Shown here: one piece after another, positions 37,243 to 46,736 of the stretch
Layout of the letters: every line of letters starts with the position of its first letter
Position numbering within the stretch: the stretch's first letter is position 1
Source: Bifidobacterium leontopitheci
GTDB taxonomy: Bacteria; Actinomycetota; Actinomycetes; Actinomycetales; Bifidobacteriaceae
Length of the DNA stretch: 64,000 nt
NCBI RefSeq assembly: GCF_009193355.1
Contig: NZ_WBVT01000002.1
Location: forward strand, 62,001 to 126,000
Reading direction: 5' to 3'
Program-made: the position numbers and the translations under genes
Notes under the pieces: model-generated
Databases searched by the model: none
Seen by the model: the letters and a program-made list of their open reading frames with translations, nothing else
Told to the model about the DNA's origin: nothing

Positions 37243-39321
37243 ATGAAGAAGCACATCGTCATGGGAATCCTCGCGCACGTCGACGCCGGCAAGACCACGC
37301 TGTCCGAGGCGCTGCTGTACCGTTCCGGCCAGATCCGCAAGGCCGGCCGCGTCGACCACGGCGACTCGTTCCTCGACACCGACGCCATGGAACGCGCCCG
37401 CGGCATCACCATCTACGCCGAACCCGCGGTCATCGAGACCGGCGACCTGACGATCACGCTCATCGACACCCCCGGCCACGTGGACTTCAGCGCGGAAACC
37501 GAACGCGTGCTGCCCGCGCTCGACTACGCGGTGCTCGTCGTCTCGGGCGCTGACGGCATCCAGGGTCATACGGAGACCCTGTGGCGGCTGCTGGAACGCT
37601 ACCATGTGCCCGCGTTCCTGTTCGTCAACAAAATGGACGCGCCCGGCGCGGACCGTAACGCGCTGCTCGCCTCGCTGCGCCGGCGTTTCGGCGACGGCTG
37701 CATCGACATGGACGGCGGCGACGCCCCAGAAGCCAGCGAGGACGTGGGCGTGCTCGACGAGACGGCCATGGACGAGCTGCTCGGCTCGGGTTCGATCTCG
37801 TCCGCCACGATGCAGGCCATGATCGCGAAACGCGAGCTGTTCCCCGTGTACTTCGGCGCCGCGCTGCAGATGGACGGCGTTGACGCGCTGCTCGCCGGCA
37901 TCGAACGATACGCGCGGCAGCCGGCAGCGGGGGAGCGTTTCGCCGCGCGCGTGTTCAAGGTCTCGCACGACGTGCAGGGCAACCGGCTGACCTGGCTCAA
38001 GGTCACCGGCGGCGAGCTGCGTGCGAAGATGGTGCTCGACGGCGACGAGAAGGCCGACCAGGTGCGCTGGTATTCGGGCGCGAAGTTCACGACCGTTGAC
38101 GCGCTGCCCGCCGGATCCGTGTGCGCGGTCACCGGCCTGACCAGCTCGTTCCCCGGGCAGGGTCTGGGGGAGTGCCGTGACGCCGCCGCACCCATGCTGC
38201 AGCCGGTGCTCACGTTCACCTTGCTGCCCGGCGGCAACGACGTGCACCGCTGCCTGACCGCGCTGCGCGAACTGGACGACGAGGACCCGCTGCTGCACGT
38301 GGTCTGGCAGGAGCGTCTGCAGGAGATCCACGTGCAGCTCATGGGCGAGGTGCAGCTGGAGATCATCCAGCAGATCCTGCACGACCGGTTCGGCCTCGAC
38401 GTGACGTTCGGCCCCGGCTCCATCCTCTACAAGGAGACCGTCACCCACGCGGTAGAGGGCGTCGGCCACTTCGAGCCGCTGCGCCACTACGCCGAGGCGC
38501 ACGTGCTGATCGAGCCGGCGGAGCCGGGCAGCGGCGTCACGGCCGCCACCGCCTGCAGCGAAAACACGCTCGCGCGCAACTGGCAGCGGCTCATCATGAC
38601 GCACATCGCCGAAAAGGAGCATCTGGGCCCAATGGCCGGATTCCCGCTCACCGACGTGCGCATCACCCTGCTCACTGGCCGCGCGCACGAGAAGCACACC
38701 GAAGGCGGCGACTTCCGCCAGGCCACCTACCGGGCGATACGCCAGGGCCTGATGAGCGCATGGTACGAGCGCGACTTCGCCGCGGCCGCAGCCCTGCACG
38801 CCGGCGACGGACAGGACTCGACGGCCGCCGACGCCGAGGCCGCGGACGCGCCGGACGGCGACGTGGACGAACGGCCGAACATCCGCAGCCCCAAGGGCAG
38901 CGGCTGGTGCCGTGTGCTCGAACCGTGGTACCGCTACCGGCTCGACATCCCCCAGGACATGCTCGGCCGCGCCATGGCCGACGTGCAACGCATGTCCGGC
39001 ATGTTCGACACCCCGGCGATGGACGGCGAGCGGGCCGTGCTCACCGGCTCGTGCCCCGCCTCCGAGATGCGCGGCTACGCGATGGACGTCAACGCCTACA
39101 CGCACGGCCGCGGCCACCTCACCTGCACGTTCGGCGGCTACCTGCCCTGCCACGACGAAGACGCGGTCGTCGCCAAGGCCGGCTACAACGCCGAAGCCGA
39201 CATGGAGAACACGCCCGACTCCGTGTTCTGCGCCCACGGCGCCGGCTATCCGGTCCGCTGGTACCGCGTGCCCGAGTTCATGCACCTGCCGTTCGCCTAC
39301 GACGGCGAGTCCGGCGAGTGA
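37243..39321 (+). CDS. TetM/Otr(A)-like ribosomal protection GTPase
   Basis: A 692-residue translational GTPase of the EF-G-like ribosomal protection group, which can release tetracycline from the ribosome. G1 is AHVDAGKTT (11-19), then [15 protein letters not shown] and NKMD. The later domains include QERLQEIHVQLMGEVQLEI and a C-terminal SEMRGYAMDVNAYTHGRG loop matching domain IV/V of TetM. Base composition and codon use look like the flanking core genes, unlike mobile tet(W) or tet(M). It may therefore be a resident chromosomal factor. No MIC prediction is possible from sequence. Loop residues were not checked against functional alleles. Confidence 0.85.
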   Translation: MKKHIVMGILAHVDAGKTTLSEALLYRSGQIRKAGRVDHGDSFLDTDAMERARGITIYAEPAVIETGDLTITLIDTPGHVDFSAETERVLPALDYAVLVVSGADGIQGHTETLWRLLERYHVPAFLFVNKMDAPGADRNALLASLRRRFGDGCIDMDGGDAPEASEDVGVLDETAMDELLGSGSISSATMQAMIAKRELFPVYFGAALQMDGVDALLAGIERYARQPAAGERFAARVFKVSHDVQGNRLTWLKVTGGELRAKMVLDGDEKADQVRWYSGAKFTTVDALPAGSVCAVTGLTSSFPGQGLGECRDAAAPMLQPVLTFTLLPGGNDVHRCLTALRELDDEDPLLHVVWQERLQEIHVQLMGEVQLEIIQQILHDRFGLDVTFGPGSILYKETVTHAVEGVGHFEPLRHYAEAHVLIEPAEPGSGVTAATACSENTLARNWQRLIMTHIAEKEHLGPMAGFPLTDVRITLLTGRAHEKHTEGGDFRQATYRAIRQGLMSAWYERDFAAAAALHAGDGQDSTAADAEAADAPDGDVDERPNIRSPKGSGWCRVLEPWYRYRLDIPQDMLGRAMADVQRMSGMFDTPAMDGERAVLTGSCPASEMRGYAMDVNAYTHGRGHLTCTFGGYLPCHDEDAVVAKAGYNAEADMENTPDSVFCAHGAGYPVRWYRVPEFMHLPFAYDGESGE

Positions 39322-39500
39322 GTGCGGCGCCTGCGCGAAACGCCGACGGAACCTCCACGAAATTGGGTATTGACAAAAACGGATAGCCGGTATATGGACG
39401 GCGAAACGTATTTGACATAACCGGGCGGTAGTCTGTCTACGCATTGGTGAAAAGAACCGCAGGGAATCCGCCCTGCCAAAACGATATGAAGGTGGTTTCG

Positions 39501-42500
39501 GTGACTTTCCACGCTCCACTTGATTTGACGATACGCAAATCGCAAGGACTTTATGACCCCGGCTCCGAGCACGACGCCTGCGGCGTTGGCATGGTCACCA
39601 CGCTCAACAAGCGGCCCGAACGCAAGATCATCGACGACGCCATCGAGGTGCTCGTCAACCTCAACCACCGCGGCGCAGTCGGCGCCGAGGAGAACACGGG
39701 CGACGGCGCGGGCATCCTCATGAGCATGCCCGACGAGTTCATGCGCGCCACCGTCGGCGTCGATCTGCCCGAGGCGGGCCACTACGCGGCCGGCATCGCG
39801 TTCCTCGACCGCGACATCGCCACCTCCGGCCAGCAGGAGCAGGCCATCGCCCGAATCGTGCGCGAGGAGGGACTCGACGTGCTCGCATGGCGCGTCGTGC
39901 CCACCAACCCCGACGGGCTGGGACTCCAGGCGCTCGCCTCCATGCCGAGCTTCAAGACGCTCGTCGTCGCCGACCCGGAAGGCAAGCTCGCCGGCATCGA
40001 ACTCGACCGCAAGACGTTCCGCATCCGCAAGCGCGTCGAGCATGAGGTCGGCATCTACTTCGCGTCGCTGTCCGCCCGGACCATCACGTACAAGGGCATG
40101 CTCACCACGATGCAGCTCACCCCGTTCTTCCCGGACCTGAGCGACCAGCGCATGAAGGCGAAGGTCGCGATCGTCCACTCGCGCTTCTCCACGAACACGT
40201 TCCCCAGCTGGCCGCTCGCCCAGCCGTTCCGCCTTATCGCGCACAATGGCGAGATCAACACGATCCAGGGCAACCGCAACTGGCTGTCCGCACGCGAAGG
40301 CCGCCTCAGCTCCGAACTGCTCGGCGAGTTCAAGCCGCTGCTGCCGATCACCACGCCCGGCTATTCGGATTCCGGCACGTTCGACGAATGCCTCGAGCTG
40401 CTGCACCTCGCCGGCCGCTCGCTGCCGCACGCGATTTCGATGATGCTGCCGCCCGCCTGGGAGAACAACGACCAGCTCGACCCCGACGTGCGCGCGTTCT
40501 ACGAGTACAACAACACGCTGATCGAGCCGTGGGACGGCCCGGCCGACATCATCTTCACCGACGGCACGCAGGTCGGCGCGCTGCTCGACCGCAACGGCTT
40601 CCGCCCCGGCCGCTGGCAGCTCACCGACGACGGCTACATCGTGCTCGCCTCCGAGGCTGGCGTGCTGCCGGAGATCGACGACCGCCACGTCGTGTCCAAG
40701 GGCCGCCTCGAACCCGGCCGCATGTTCCTGGTCGACACCGACGAGGGCCGCATCATCCCCGACGAAGAGATCAAGAAGTCCCTCGCCTCCCAGCACCCGT
40801 ACCGCCAGTGGGTCGAAGGCAACTCCGTCGAGATGAGCGACCTGCCCAAGCGCGAGCACGTGAGCCACTCCGGCCAGTCCGTGCAGCGCCGCCAGCGCGC
40901 GTTCGGCTACACCGAGGAGGACCTCAAGCTCCTCCTCACGCCGATGGCCAACACCGGCAAGGAGCCGCTCGGCTCCATGGGCAACGACAACCCGCTGCCC
41001 GTGCTCTCCAAGCGCAGCCGCATGCTGTTCGACTACTTCCACCAGAAGTTCGCGCAGGTCACCAACCCGCCGCTCGACTGGGAGCGCGAGGAGGTCGTCA
41101 CCTCGCTCGAATCCGCGATCGGCCCCGAGCCGAACCTGCTCGAGGACAGCGAGCTGCACGCGAAGAAGATCCTCATCCCGCTGCCCGTCATCAACTCCGA
41201 CGAGATGGCGCAGCTCAAGCGCCTCGACCGCGCCAAGGTGCTCGGCGGCTACTACCGTCCGTTCGTCGTCAAGGGCCTCTACCAGGTGGCAGGCGGCGGC
41301 AAGGCGCTCGAGGAGCGTCTCGAGGAGATCTTCTCCGAAGTTGACGAGGCCATCGCGAACGGCAGCAACTTCATCGTGCTCTCCGACCGCGAGTCCAACC
41401 ACACGTGGGGCCCGATCCCGTCGCTGCTGCTCACCGCGGCCGTGCAGCACCACCTGCTGCGCCGCCACACGCGCACGCAGATCTCCATGGCCGTCGAGGC
41501 CGGCGACGTGCGCGAGATCCACCATGTCGCGCTGCTCATCGCCTACGGCGCCGCCTGCGTGAACCCGTACCTCGCGTTCGAGTCCGTCGAGAACCTGGCG
41601 CGCACCGGCTACCTCAAGGTCGACGCGCACACCGCCGTGAAGAACCTCACCAAGGCGCTGTCCGTCGGCGTGCTCAAGATCATGGCCAAGATGGGCGTCT
41701 CCACGATCATGAGCTACCGCGGAGCCCAGCTGTTCGAGGCCGTGGGCCTGAGCAAGGAGGTCGTCGACAAGTACTTCACCGGCACCGTCTCGCAGGTCGG
41801 CGGCGTCGGCCTCGACGAGATCGCCGAGGAGGTGGCCATCCGCCACCGCGTCGCCTACCCGAACCAGTGGACCGCCGCGCCGCACTTCAACCTGGAGACC
41901 GGCGGCGAATACAAGTGGCGCCGCACCGGCGAGGACCACCTCAACGACCCGGAGGCCATCTTCCTGCTCCAGCAGTCGACCGCGCGCGGCGACTACCAGA
42001 TGTTCAAGAAGTACTCGCACCATATCAACGACACGTCCAACCGCATCATGACCCTGCGCGGCCTGATGAAGTTCAAGCACGACCGCAAGCCGATCGACAT
42101 CTCCGAGGTCGAACCGGCCAGCGAGATCGTCAAGCGCTTCTCCACCGGCGCGATGAGCTACGGCTCCATCTCGCAGGAGGCGCACGAGACGCTCGCCATC
42201 GCCATGAACACGCTCGACGCGCGCTCCAACTCCGGCGAGGGCGGCGAGTCCGACGACCGCATCAACGACCCGCTGCGCTACAGCCGAATCAAGCAGATCG
42301 CGTCCGCCCGATTCGGCGTGACCTCCGACTACCTGGTGCACGCCACCGACCTGCAGATCAAGCTCGCGCAGGGCGCCAAGCCCGGCGAGGGCGGCCACCT
42401 GCCCGGCGCGAAGGTCCCGCCGTGGATCGCGAAGGTCCGCCACGCCACCCCGGGCGTGGAGCTCATCTCCCCGCCGCCGCACCACGACATCTACTCGATC

Positions 42501-44072
42501 GAGGACCTCAAGCAGCTGATCAACGACGCGAAGATGGCGAACCCGAAGGCGCGCATCCACGTCAAGCTGGTCTCCGAGTTCGGCGTCGGCACGATCGCGG
42601 CCGGCGTGGCCAAGTGCCATGCCGACGTGGTGCTGATCTCCGGTTATGACGGCGGCACCGGCGCGGCACCGCTCAACGCGATCCGCCACGCGGGCACCCC
42701 GTGGGAGATCGGCCTGTCCGAGACGCAGCAGACGCTCGTGCTCAACGGCCTGCGCTCGCGCATCGTCGTGCAGTGCGACGGCGAGTTGAAGACCGGCCGC
42801 GACGTGGTCATCGCCGCGCTGCTGGGCGCCGAGGAGTTCGGCTTCGCGACCGCCGCGCTGATCGTCGAGGGCTGCGTCATGATGCGCGCCTGCCAGAAGA
42901 ACACCTGCCCGCAGGGCATCGCCACCCAGGATCCGGAGCTGCGCGCCCGGTTCCGTGGCAAGCCCGAGTCGGTCATCAACTTCTTCATGTACATCGCCGA
43001 GGAGGTGCGCGAGATCCTCGCCGAGCTCGGCTTCCGCACGCTCGAGGAGGCGGTCGGCCACGTCGAGTGCCTCGACCAGAACGAGGCGATCAAGCGTTGG
43101 AAGGCCGACGGCATCGACCTGACCAACGTGCTCATGCAGCCCGGCCCGGTTCCCGGCACGATCCTGCACAACACGATCAAGCAGAACCACGAGCTCGACA
43201 AGGCGCTCGACAACAAGCTCATCGCCATGGCGCAGGACGCGCTCGAGAACAAGGAGCCCGTGCGCATCGAGATGCCGATCCGCAACGTGAACCGCACGCT
43301 CGGCACGATGGTCGGCTACGAGATCACCCGCCGCTACGGAGCCGAAGGCCTGCCGGACGACACGATCGACATGACGTTCCACGGCGCCGGCGGCCAGTCC
43401 ATCGGCGCGTTCATCCCGCGCGGCGAGACCATCCGCGTGTACGGCGAAGTCAACGACTACGCCGGCAAGGGCCTGTCCGGCGGCCGCCTGATCGTACGCC
43501 CCGAGGAGAACGTCAGCTTCGACCCGCACGAGAACGTCATCGCCGGCAACGTGACCGGCTTCGGCGCGACCTCCGGCGAGATGTTCGTCGCCGGCCGCGC
43601 GGGCGAACGCTTCGCCGTGCGCAACTCGGGCGCCACGTTCGTCGTCGAAGGCGTGGGCGACCACGGCTGCGAGTACATGACCGGCGGCAAGGTCGTCGTG
43701 CTCGGCCCCACCGGCCGCAACTTCGGCGCCGGCTTCTCCGGTGGCGACACGTACGTGCTCGACCTCGACATGCGGCAGGTCAACCCGGAGGCCGCCAAGA
43801 ACGGCTCCCTGCTGTTCGCCCCGCTCGACGACGCCGACAAGGCGCTCGTGCACGATCTGGTCAAGCGCCACGCCGAGGAGACCGGATCAGCATTCGCGGC
43901 CGGACTGCTCGAGAACTGGGACGAGACCGTGCTGCGCTTCACGCACGTCGTCCCCGAACACTACCTCGCCATGACCGCGGCCATGAAGCAGGCCGCAGAG
44001 GACAACATCGATTTCAATGCGCCCGGCGCCTGGGAACAGGTCTACGAGCACGTGATGGAAGGAGCGCGCTGA
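39501..44072 (+). CDS. gltB: Glutamate synthase (NADPH) large subunit
   Basis: This large GOGAT chain transfers the glutamine amide to 2-oxoglutarate, making two glutamates. The mature N-terminal nucleophile is Cys27 (HDACGVGMV) after a short propeptide. The glutaminase domain is followed by the FMN-binding TIM barrel and a 3Fe-4S cluster in the pattern C-x5-C-x4-C (Cys1125, 1131 and 1136; GCVMMRACQKNTCPQG). A C-terminal GXGXG beta-helix ends the protein. GTG 39501 is preferred because AAGGTGG lies 5 nt before it; ATG 39486 is an alternative in the same frame. The stop is 1 nt before gltD. Confidence 0.96.
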   Translation: MTFHAPLDLTIRKSQGLYDPGSEHDACGVGMVTTLNKRPERKIIDDAIEVLVNLNHRGAVGAEENTGDGAGILMSMPDEFMRATVGVDLPEAGHYAAGIAFLDRDIATSGQQEQAIARIVREEGLDVLAWRVVPTNPDGLGLQALASMPSFKTLVVADPEGKLAGIELDRKTFRIRKRVEHEVGIYFASLSARTITYKGMLTTMQLTPFFPDLSDQRMKAKVAIVHSRFSTNTFPSWPLAQPFRLIAHNGEINTIQGNRNWLSAREGRLSSELLGEFKPLLPITTPGYSDSGTFDECLELLHLAGRSLPHAISMMLPPAWENNDQLDPDVRAFYEYNNTLIEPWDGPADIIFTDGTQVGALLDRNGFRPGRWQLTDDGYIVLASEAGVLPEIDDRHVVSKGRLEPGRMFLVDTDEGRIIPDEEIKKSLASQHPYRQWVEGNSVEMSDLPKREHVSHSGQSVQRRQRAFGYTEEDLKLLLTPMANTGKEPLGSMGNDNPLPVLSKRSRMLFDYFHQKFAQVTNPPLDWEREEVVTSLESAIGPEPNLLEDSELHAKKILIPLPVINSDEMAQLKRLDRAKVLGGYYRPFVVKGLYQVAGGGKALEERLEEIFSEVDEAIANGSNFIVLSDRESNHTWGPIPSLLLTAAVQHHLLRRHTRTQISMAVEAGDVREIHHVALLIAYGAACVNPYLAFESVENLARTGYLKVDAHTAVKNLTKALSVGVLKIMAKMGVSTIMSYRGAQLFEAVGLSKEVVDKYFTGTVSQVGGVGLDEIAEEVAIRHRVAYPNQWTAAPHFNLETGGEYKWRRTGEDHLNDPEAIFLLQQSTARGDYQMFKKYSHHINDTSNRIMTLRGLMKFKHDRKPIDISEVEPASEIVKRFSTGAMSYGSISQEAHETLAIAMNTLDARSNSGEGGESDDRINDPLRYSRIKQIASARFGVTSDYLVHATDLQIKLAQGAKPGEGGHLPGAKVPPWIAKVRHATPGVELISPPPHHDIYSIEDLKQLINDAKMANPKARIHVKLVSEFGVGTIAAGVAKCHADVVLISGYDGGTGAAPLNAIRHAGTPWEIGLSETQQTLVLNGLRSRIVVQCDGELKTGRDVVIAALLGAEEFGFATAALIVEGCVMMRACQKNTCPQGIATQDPELRARFRGKPESVINFFMYIAEEVREILAELGFRTLEEAVGHVECLDQNEAIKRWKADGIDLTNVLMQPGPVPGTILHNTIKQNHELDKALDNKLIAMAQDALENKEPVRIEMPIRNVNRTLGTMVGYEITRRYGAEGLPDDTIDMTFHGAGGQSIGAFIPRGETIRVYGEVNDYAGKGLSGGRLIVRPEENVSFDPHENVIAGNVTGFGATSGEMFVAGRAGERFAVRNSGATFVVEGVGDHGCEYMTGGKVVVLGPTGRNFGAGFSGGDTYVLDLDMRQVNPEAAKNGSLLFAPLDDADKALVHDLVKRHAEETGSAFAAGLLENWDETVLRFTHVVPEHYLAMTAAMKQAAEDNIDFNAPGAWEQVYEHVMEGAR

Positions 44073-44073
44073 C

Positions 44074-45606
44074 ATGGGAGATCCACGTGGATTCCTGAAG
44101 GTCCGTACCCGCCGAGAACTCGCCGAACGCCCCGTCGCCGAGCGAATCAAGGACTGGCTCGACGTGCACGCCGAGTCCGGCCTGCAGCCGTGGACCACCG
44201 AACAGGCGGCCCGCTGCATGGACTGCGGCACCCCGTTCTGCATGACCGGCTGCCCGCTGGGCAACATCATCCCCGAGTTCAACGACCTGGTCCGTCAGGA
44301 GAAGTGGGAGGACGCGTACAACCGCCTGTCCACCACCAACAACTTCCCCGAGGTCACCGGCCGCATCTGCCCGGCTCTGTGCGAGCAGGCGTGCGTGCTC
44401 GGCATCCACCAGCCGCCGACGATGATCAAGAACGACGAGTGCACGATCATCGACCAGGCGTGGGACCTCGATTACGTCAAGCCGCTGCCGCCGCAGCGCC
44501 TCACCGACCAGACGGTCGCCGTCGTCGGCTCCGGCCCCGCGGGCCTGGCCTGCGCACAGCAGCTGACGCGTGCCGGCCACACGGTCGTCGTGTACGAGCG
44601 TGACGACGCGATCGGCGGCCTCATGCGCTACGGCATCCCGAACTTCAAGCTCGACAAGCGGCTGCTCGACCGCCGTGTCAAGCAGATGGAGGCGGAGGGC
44701 ACGCGCTTCCGCACCGGCGTGGAGATCGGCAAGGACATCACATGGGATGACCTGCGCTCCCGCTACGATGCCGTCGTCGTCGCCATCGGCTCGCGAGTGC
44801 CGCGCGACATGAAGCTGCCCGGCCGCGAGCTCAAGGGCATCCACTTCGCGATGGACTTCCTGCCGGACGCCACCCGCCGCGTATACGGCGTCAAGCCCGA
44901 GCATGACATCACCGCCAAGGACAAGCACGTCATCGTCATCGGCGGCGGCGACACCGGCTCCGACTGTCTCGGCACGTCGATCCGCCAGGGCGCCAAGGAC
45001 GTGACCGTGCTGCAGATCATGCCCAAGGAGCCGAGCTCGCGCCCGGACAACCAGCCGTGGCCGACGTTCGCCCGCCTGTACCAGAAGACCTCCTCGATGG
45101 AGGAGGGCGGCACCTACATGTACAGCACCGATTCGGTGAACTTCATCGGCTCCGAAGAGGAGCAGTCGAAGGTGCATGTCGAGAACTCGACCGCCACCGA
45201 AGGCTTCATCGCCGACGAGACCGGCCATGTGACCGGCCTGCGCGTGGTCGACGTGGCACCGGGGGAGAACGGCCCGTTCACCCGCCAGCCCGGCACCGAG
45301 CGCGTGCTGCCCGCCGATCTGGTGCTGATTTCGGTCGGCTTCCTGCACCCGGACACCACGACGCTCATGGACCAGCTGCCCGTCGAGCTCGACAAGCGAG
45401 GCAATGTGGCGCGCAACGACAAGTTCGCCACCTCGCAGGACGGCGTGTTCGTCGCCGGCGATGCCGGCCGCGGCCAGAGCCTCGTCGTGTGGGCCATCTC
45501 GGAGGGCCGCTCCTGCGCGGCCGCCGTCGACGAGTACCTGACCGGCTCCACCGAACTGCCGTCGCCGATCGTCGCCTCCCAGCGTCCGATGATGCTGCCG
45601 CGCTGA
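44074..45606 (+). CDS. gltD: Glutamate synthase (NADPH) small subunit
   Basis: This 510-residue FAD- and NADPH-binding subunit passes electrons to GltB. N-terminal cysteines (CMDCGTPFC, CPLGN, CPALCEQAC) bind two 4Fe-4S clusters. An FAD motif VVGSGPAGLACAQQL follows (near residue 150) and an NADPH motif VIGGGDTGSDC near residue 290. It is translationally coupled to gltB. It is the last gene of the operon, with a strong terminator after it. Confidence 0.96.
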   Translation: MGDPRGFLKVRTRRELAERPVAERIKDWLDVHAESGLQPWTTEQAARCMDCGTPFCMTGCPLGNIIPEFNDLVRQEKWEDAYNRLSTTNNFPEVTGRICPALCEQACVLGIHQPPTMIKNDECTIIDQAWDLDYVKPLPPQRLTDQTVAVVGSGPAGLACAQQLTRAGHTVVVYERDDAIGGLMRYGIPNFKLDKRLLDRRVKQMEAEGTRFRTGVEIGKDITWDDLRSRYDAVVVAIGSRVPRDMKLPGRELKGIHFAMDFLPDATRRVYGVKPEHDITAKDKHVIVIGGGDTGSDCLGTSIRQGAKDVTVLQIMPKEPSSRPDNQPWPTFARLYQKTSSMEEGGTYMYSTDSVNFIGSEEEQSKVHVENSTATEGFIADETGHVTGLRVVDVAPGENGPFTRQPGTERVLPADLVLISVGFLHPDTTTLMDQLPVELDKRGNVARNDKFATSQDGVFVAGDAGRGQSLVVWAISEGRSCAAAVDEYLTGSTELPSPIVASQRPMMLPR

Positions 45607-45634
45607 CGGTTCCGAGTCGGACAACCTTAAGCCT

Positions 45635-45669
45635 AGGAAAGCCCCCGCCTTCATGACGGGGGCTTTCCT
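45635..45669 (+). terminator. Rho-independent terminator after gltBD
   Basis: AGGAAAGCCCCCG / CGGGGGCTTTCCT is a 13-bp perfect stem with a 9-nt loop. Confidence 0.85.
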
Positions 45670-45716
45670 GTATTCGGCATGCCGGCATTGGATTGCGCGG
45701 TTCAAACGATTCCCGT

Positions 45717-45756
45717 AAAAGTCTGACCATTCGTATGAGGCTGCATGGCAAGTCGC
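45717..45756 (+). repeat. 40-bp leader repeat, copy 1 (before the small secreted protein gene)
   Basis: Identical over 40 bp to 46627-46666 (AAAAGTCTGACCATTCGTAT then GAGGCTGCATGGCAAGTCGC). The similarity in position continues: 12 nt later both copies have GGCATNNT, a possible -10. It starts 106 bp and ends 66 bp before the ATG at 45823. No consensus -35 is present, consistent with an activator-dependent promoter. Confidence 0.85.
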
Positions 45757-45822
45757 GTGTGTCATGATGGCATCATTGCGCATGTTCGTTTGAATGCGGA
45801 CGATTGAAGAAAGGAATAACCG

Positions 45823-46068
45823 ATGAGTCATGCAATGAAACGTCGCCTTATGACACTGGTCGCATGTTTGGCCGCTTTGGCCATGATTGCCCCGTCAGCG
45901 GCGTATGCCCAAGAGAACGATGTGAACTCTACCGTGGAGATTGTGATAGAGCGGGACGGAGAATCATCATCTCTAATCCTGCGAAAGAAAATACACGGAG
46001 TAAAAATCACCATGATTCCAAACAATGGTGGTTATCCCGTTATGTACCGGTATATATCAAGGTACTGA
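45823..46068 (+). CDS. Small secreted protein
   Basis: An 81-residue product with a clear Sec signal peptide (KRRLMTLVACLAALAMIAPS, cleavage predicted after AYA near residue 29). That leaves a mature peptide of about 52 residues, mixed charged, with a central VEIVIERDGESSS and a basic, aromatic C-terminus (YPVMYRYISRY). No family was recognised. GAAAGGAAT precedes ATG 45823. It is AT-richer than the core genes. The following membrane protein starts 6 nt after its stop, suggesting an operon. A secreted signal or bacteriocin-like peptide is possible but unproven. Confidence 0.7.
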   Translation: MSHAMKRRLMTLVACLAALAMIAPSAAYAQENDVNSTVEIVIERDGESSSLILRKKIHGVKITMIPNNGGYPVMYRYISRY

Positions 46069-46074
46069 TGCTCC

Positions 46075-46536
46075 ATGCACGCATTTTCTGATTTCCTTGA
46101 TCGGCATCGCTGGACAAGCCTTGCGTTGGGACTTGCCTTGGCTACCGCTACCCTGGCATGGCCGGACGATCACGCAACACAAGTGGATGCTGCTGCAATC
46201 GGCCATTATTTCGTTGCAGGATGCGCTGGCTTGATTCTTCTTCATCCTGCGCTGTATCAACGTGGCAATCGGGTCATGGACGCCTTGATACGATGGTGCG
46301 CGCCATATCGTGTTCCCGCAGTGATCATCGATGTTGTACTGTTCTCTGTTACCTCTATCGTATGGTTTCAAACCGATGGAGCGAATCCGACATACTCATG
46401 GACCTGGGCCAGCATACTGTATAGCATGCTCGTATCCATTGAAGGCATCATATTCATATTTCTGATGTCCGATTGGAAGAAACTGGGCAGACAAGAATCC
46501 AGCTCAGGCAGCCGACGCCATCACGATGTGTCGTGA
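46075..46536 (+). CDS. Small multi-pass membrane protein
   Basis: A 153-residue hydrophobic protein with about four predicted helices (SLALGLALATATLAW, IGHYFVAGCAGLILLHPALY, VPAVIIDVVLFSVTSIVWF and ILYSMLVSIEGIIFIFL) and a basic Ser/His-rich tail. Not recognised. Its position directly after the secreted protein gene suggests immunity, transport or processing of that product; this is an inference. Confidence 0.7.
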   Translation: MHAFSDFLDRHRWTSLALGLALATATLAWPDDHATQVDAAAIGHYFVAGCAGLILLHPALYQRGNRVMDALIRWCAPYRVPAVIIDVVLFSVTSIVWFQTDGANPTYSWTWASILYSMLVSIEGIIFIFLMSDWKKLGRQESSSGSRRHHDVS

Positions 46537-46560
46537 GATGCGTTCACCATTGATTCAAAT

Positions 46561-46613
46561 GCGCTGGGCGTGCTGGTGGTTGTCATTGCGACAACCACCA
46601 GCACGCCCAGCGC
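46561..46613. terminator. 24-bp perfect inverted repeat
   Basis: GCGCTGGGCGTGCTGGTGGT with TGTC is the left arm; its exact complement follows after a 5-nt loop. There is no T-run immediately after it. It may end the two-gene transcript or insulate the next promoter. Confidence 0.7.
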
Positions 46614-46626
46614 ATTAACGTTTGAA

Positions 46627-46666
46627 AAAAGTCTGACCATTCGTATGAGGCTGCATGGCAAGTCGC
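46627..46666 (+). repeat. 40-bp leader repeat, copy 2 (before the membrane-anchored protein gene)
   Basis: Identical to copy 1 at 45717. It ends 70 bp before the ATG at 46737, nearly the same distance as copy 1 to its gene, with the same downstream -10-like position (GGCATACT). Confidence 0.85.
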
Positions 46667-46736
46667 TTTTTGTTGCATGGCATACTGAAGCCACAAGTCC
46701 TGTACATGCCGTTCAGGTGAGCGAAAGGAGGAAGCC

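Noticed and set aside
39297-43871. 1524-codon open frame opposite gltB
   Set aside because: The sense strand is clearly GltB with all catalytic and cluster residues; the antisense translation is repetitive Val/Asp/Gly-rich text typical of high-GC shadows.
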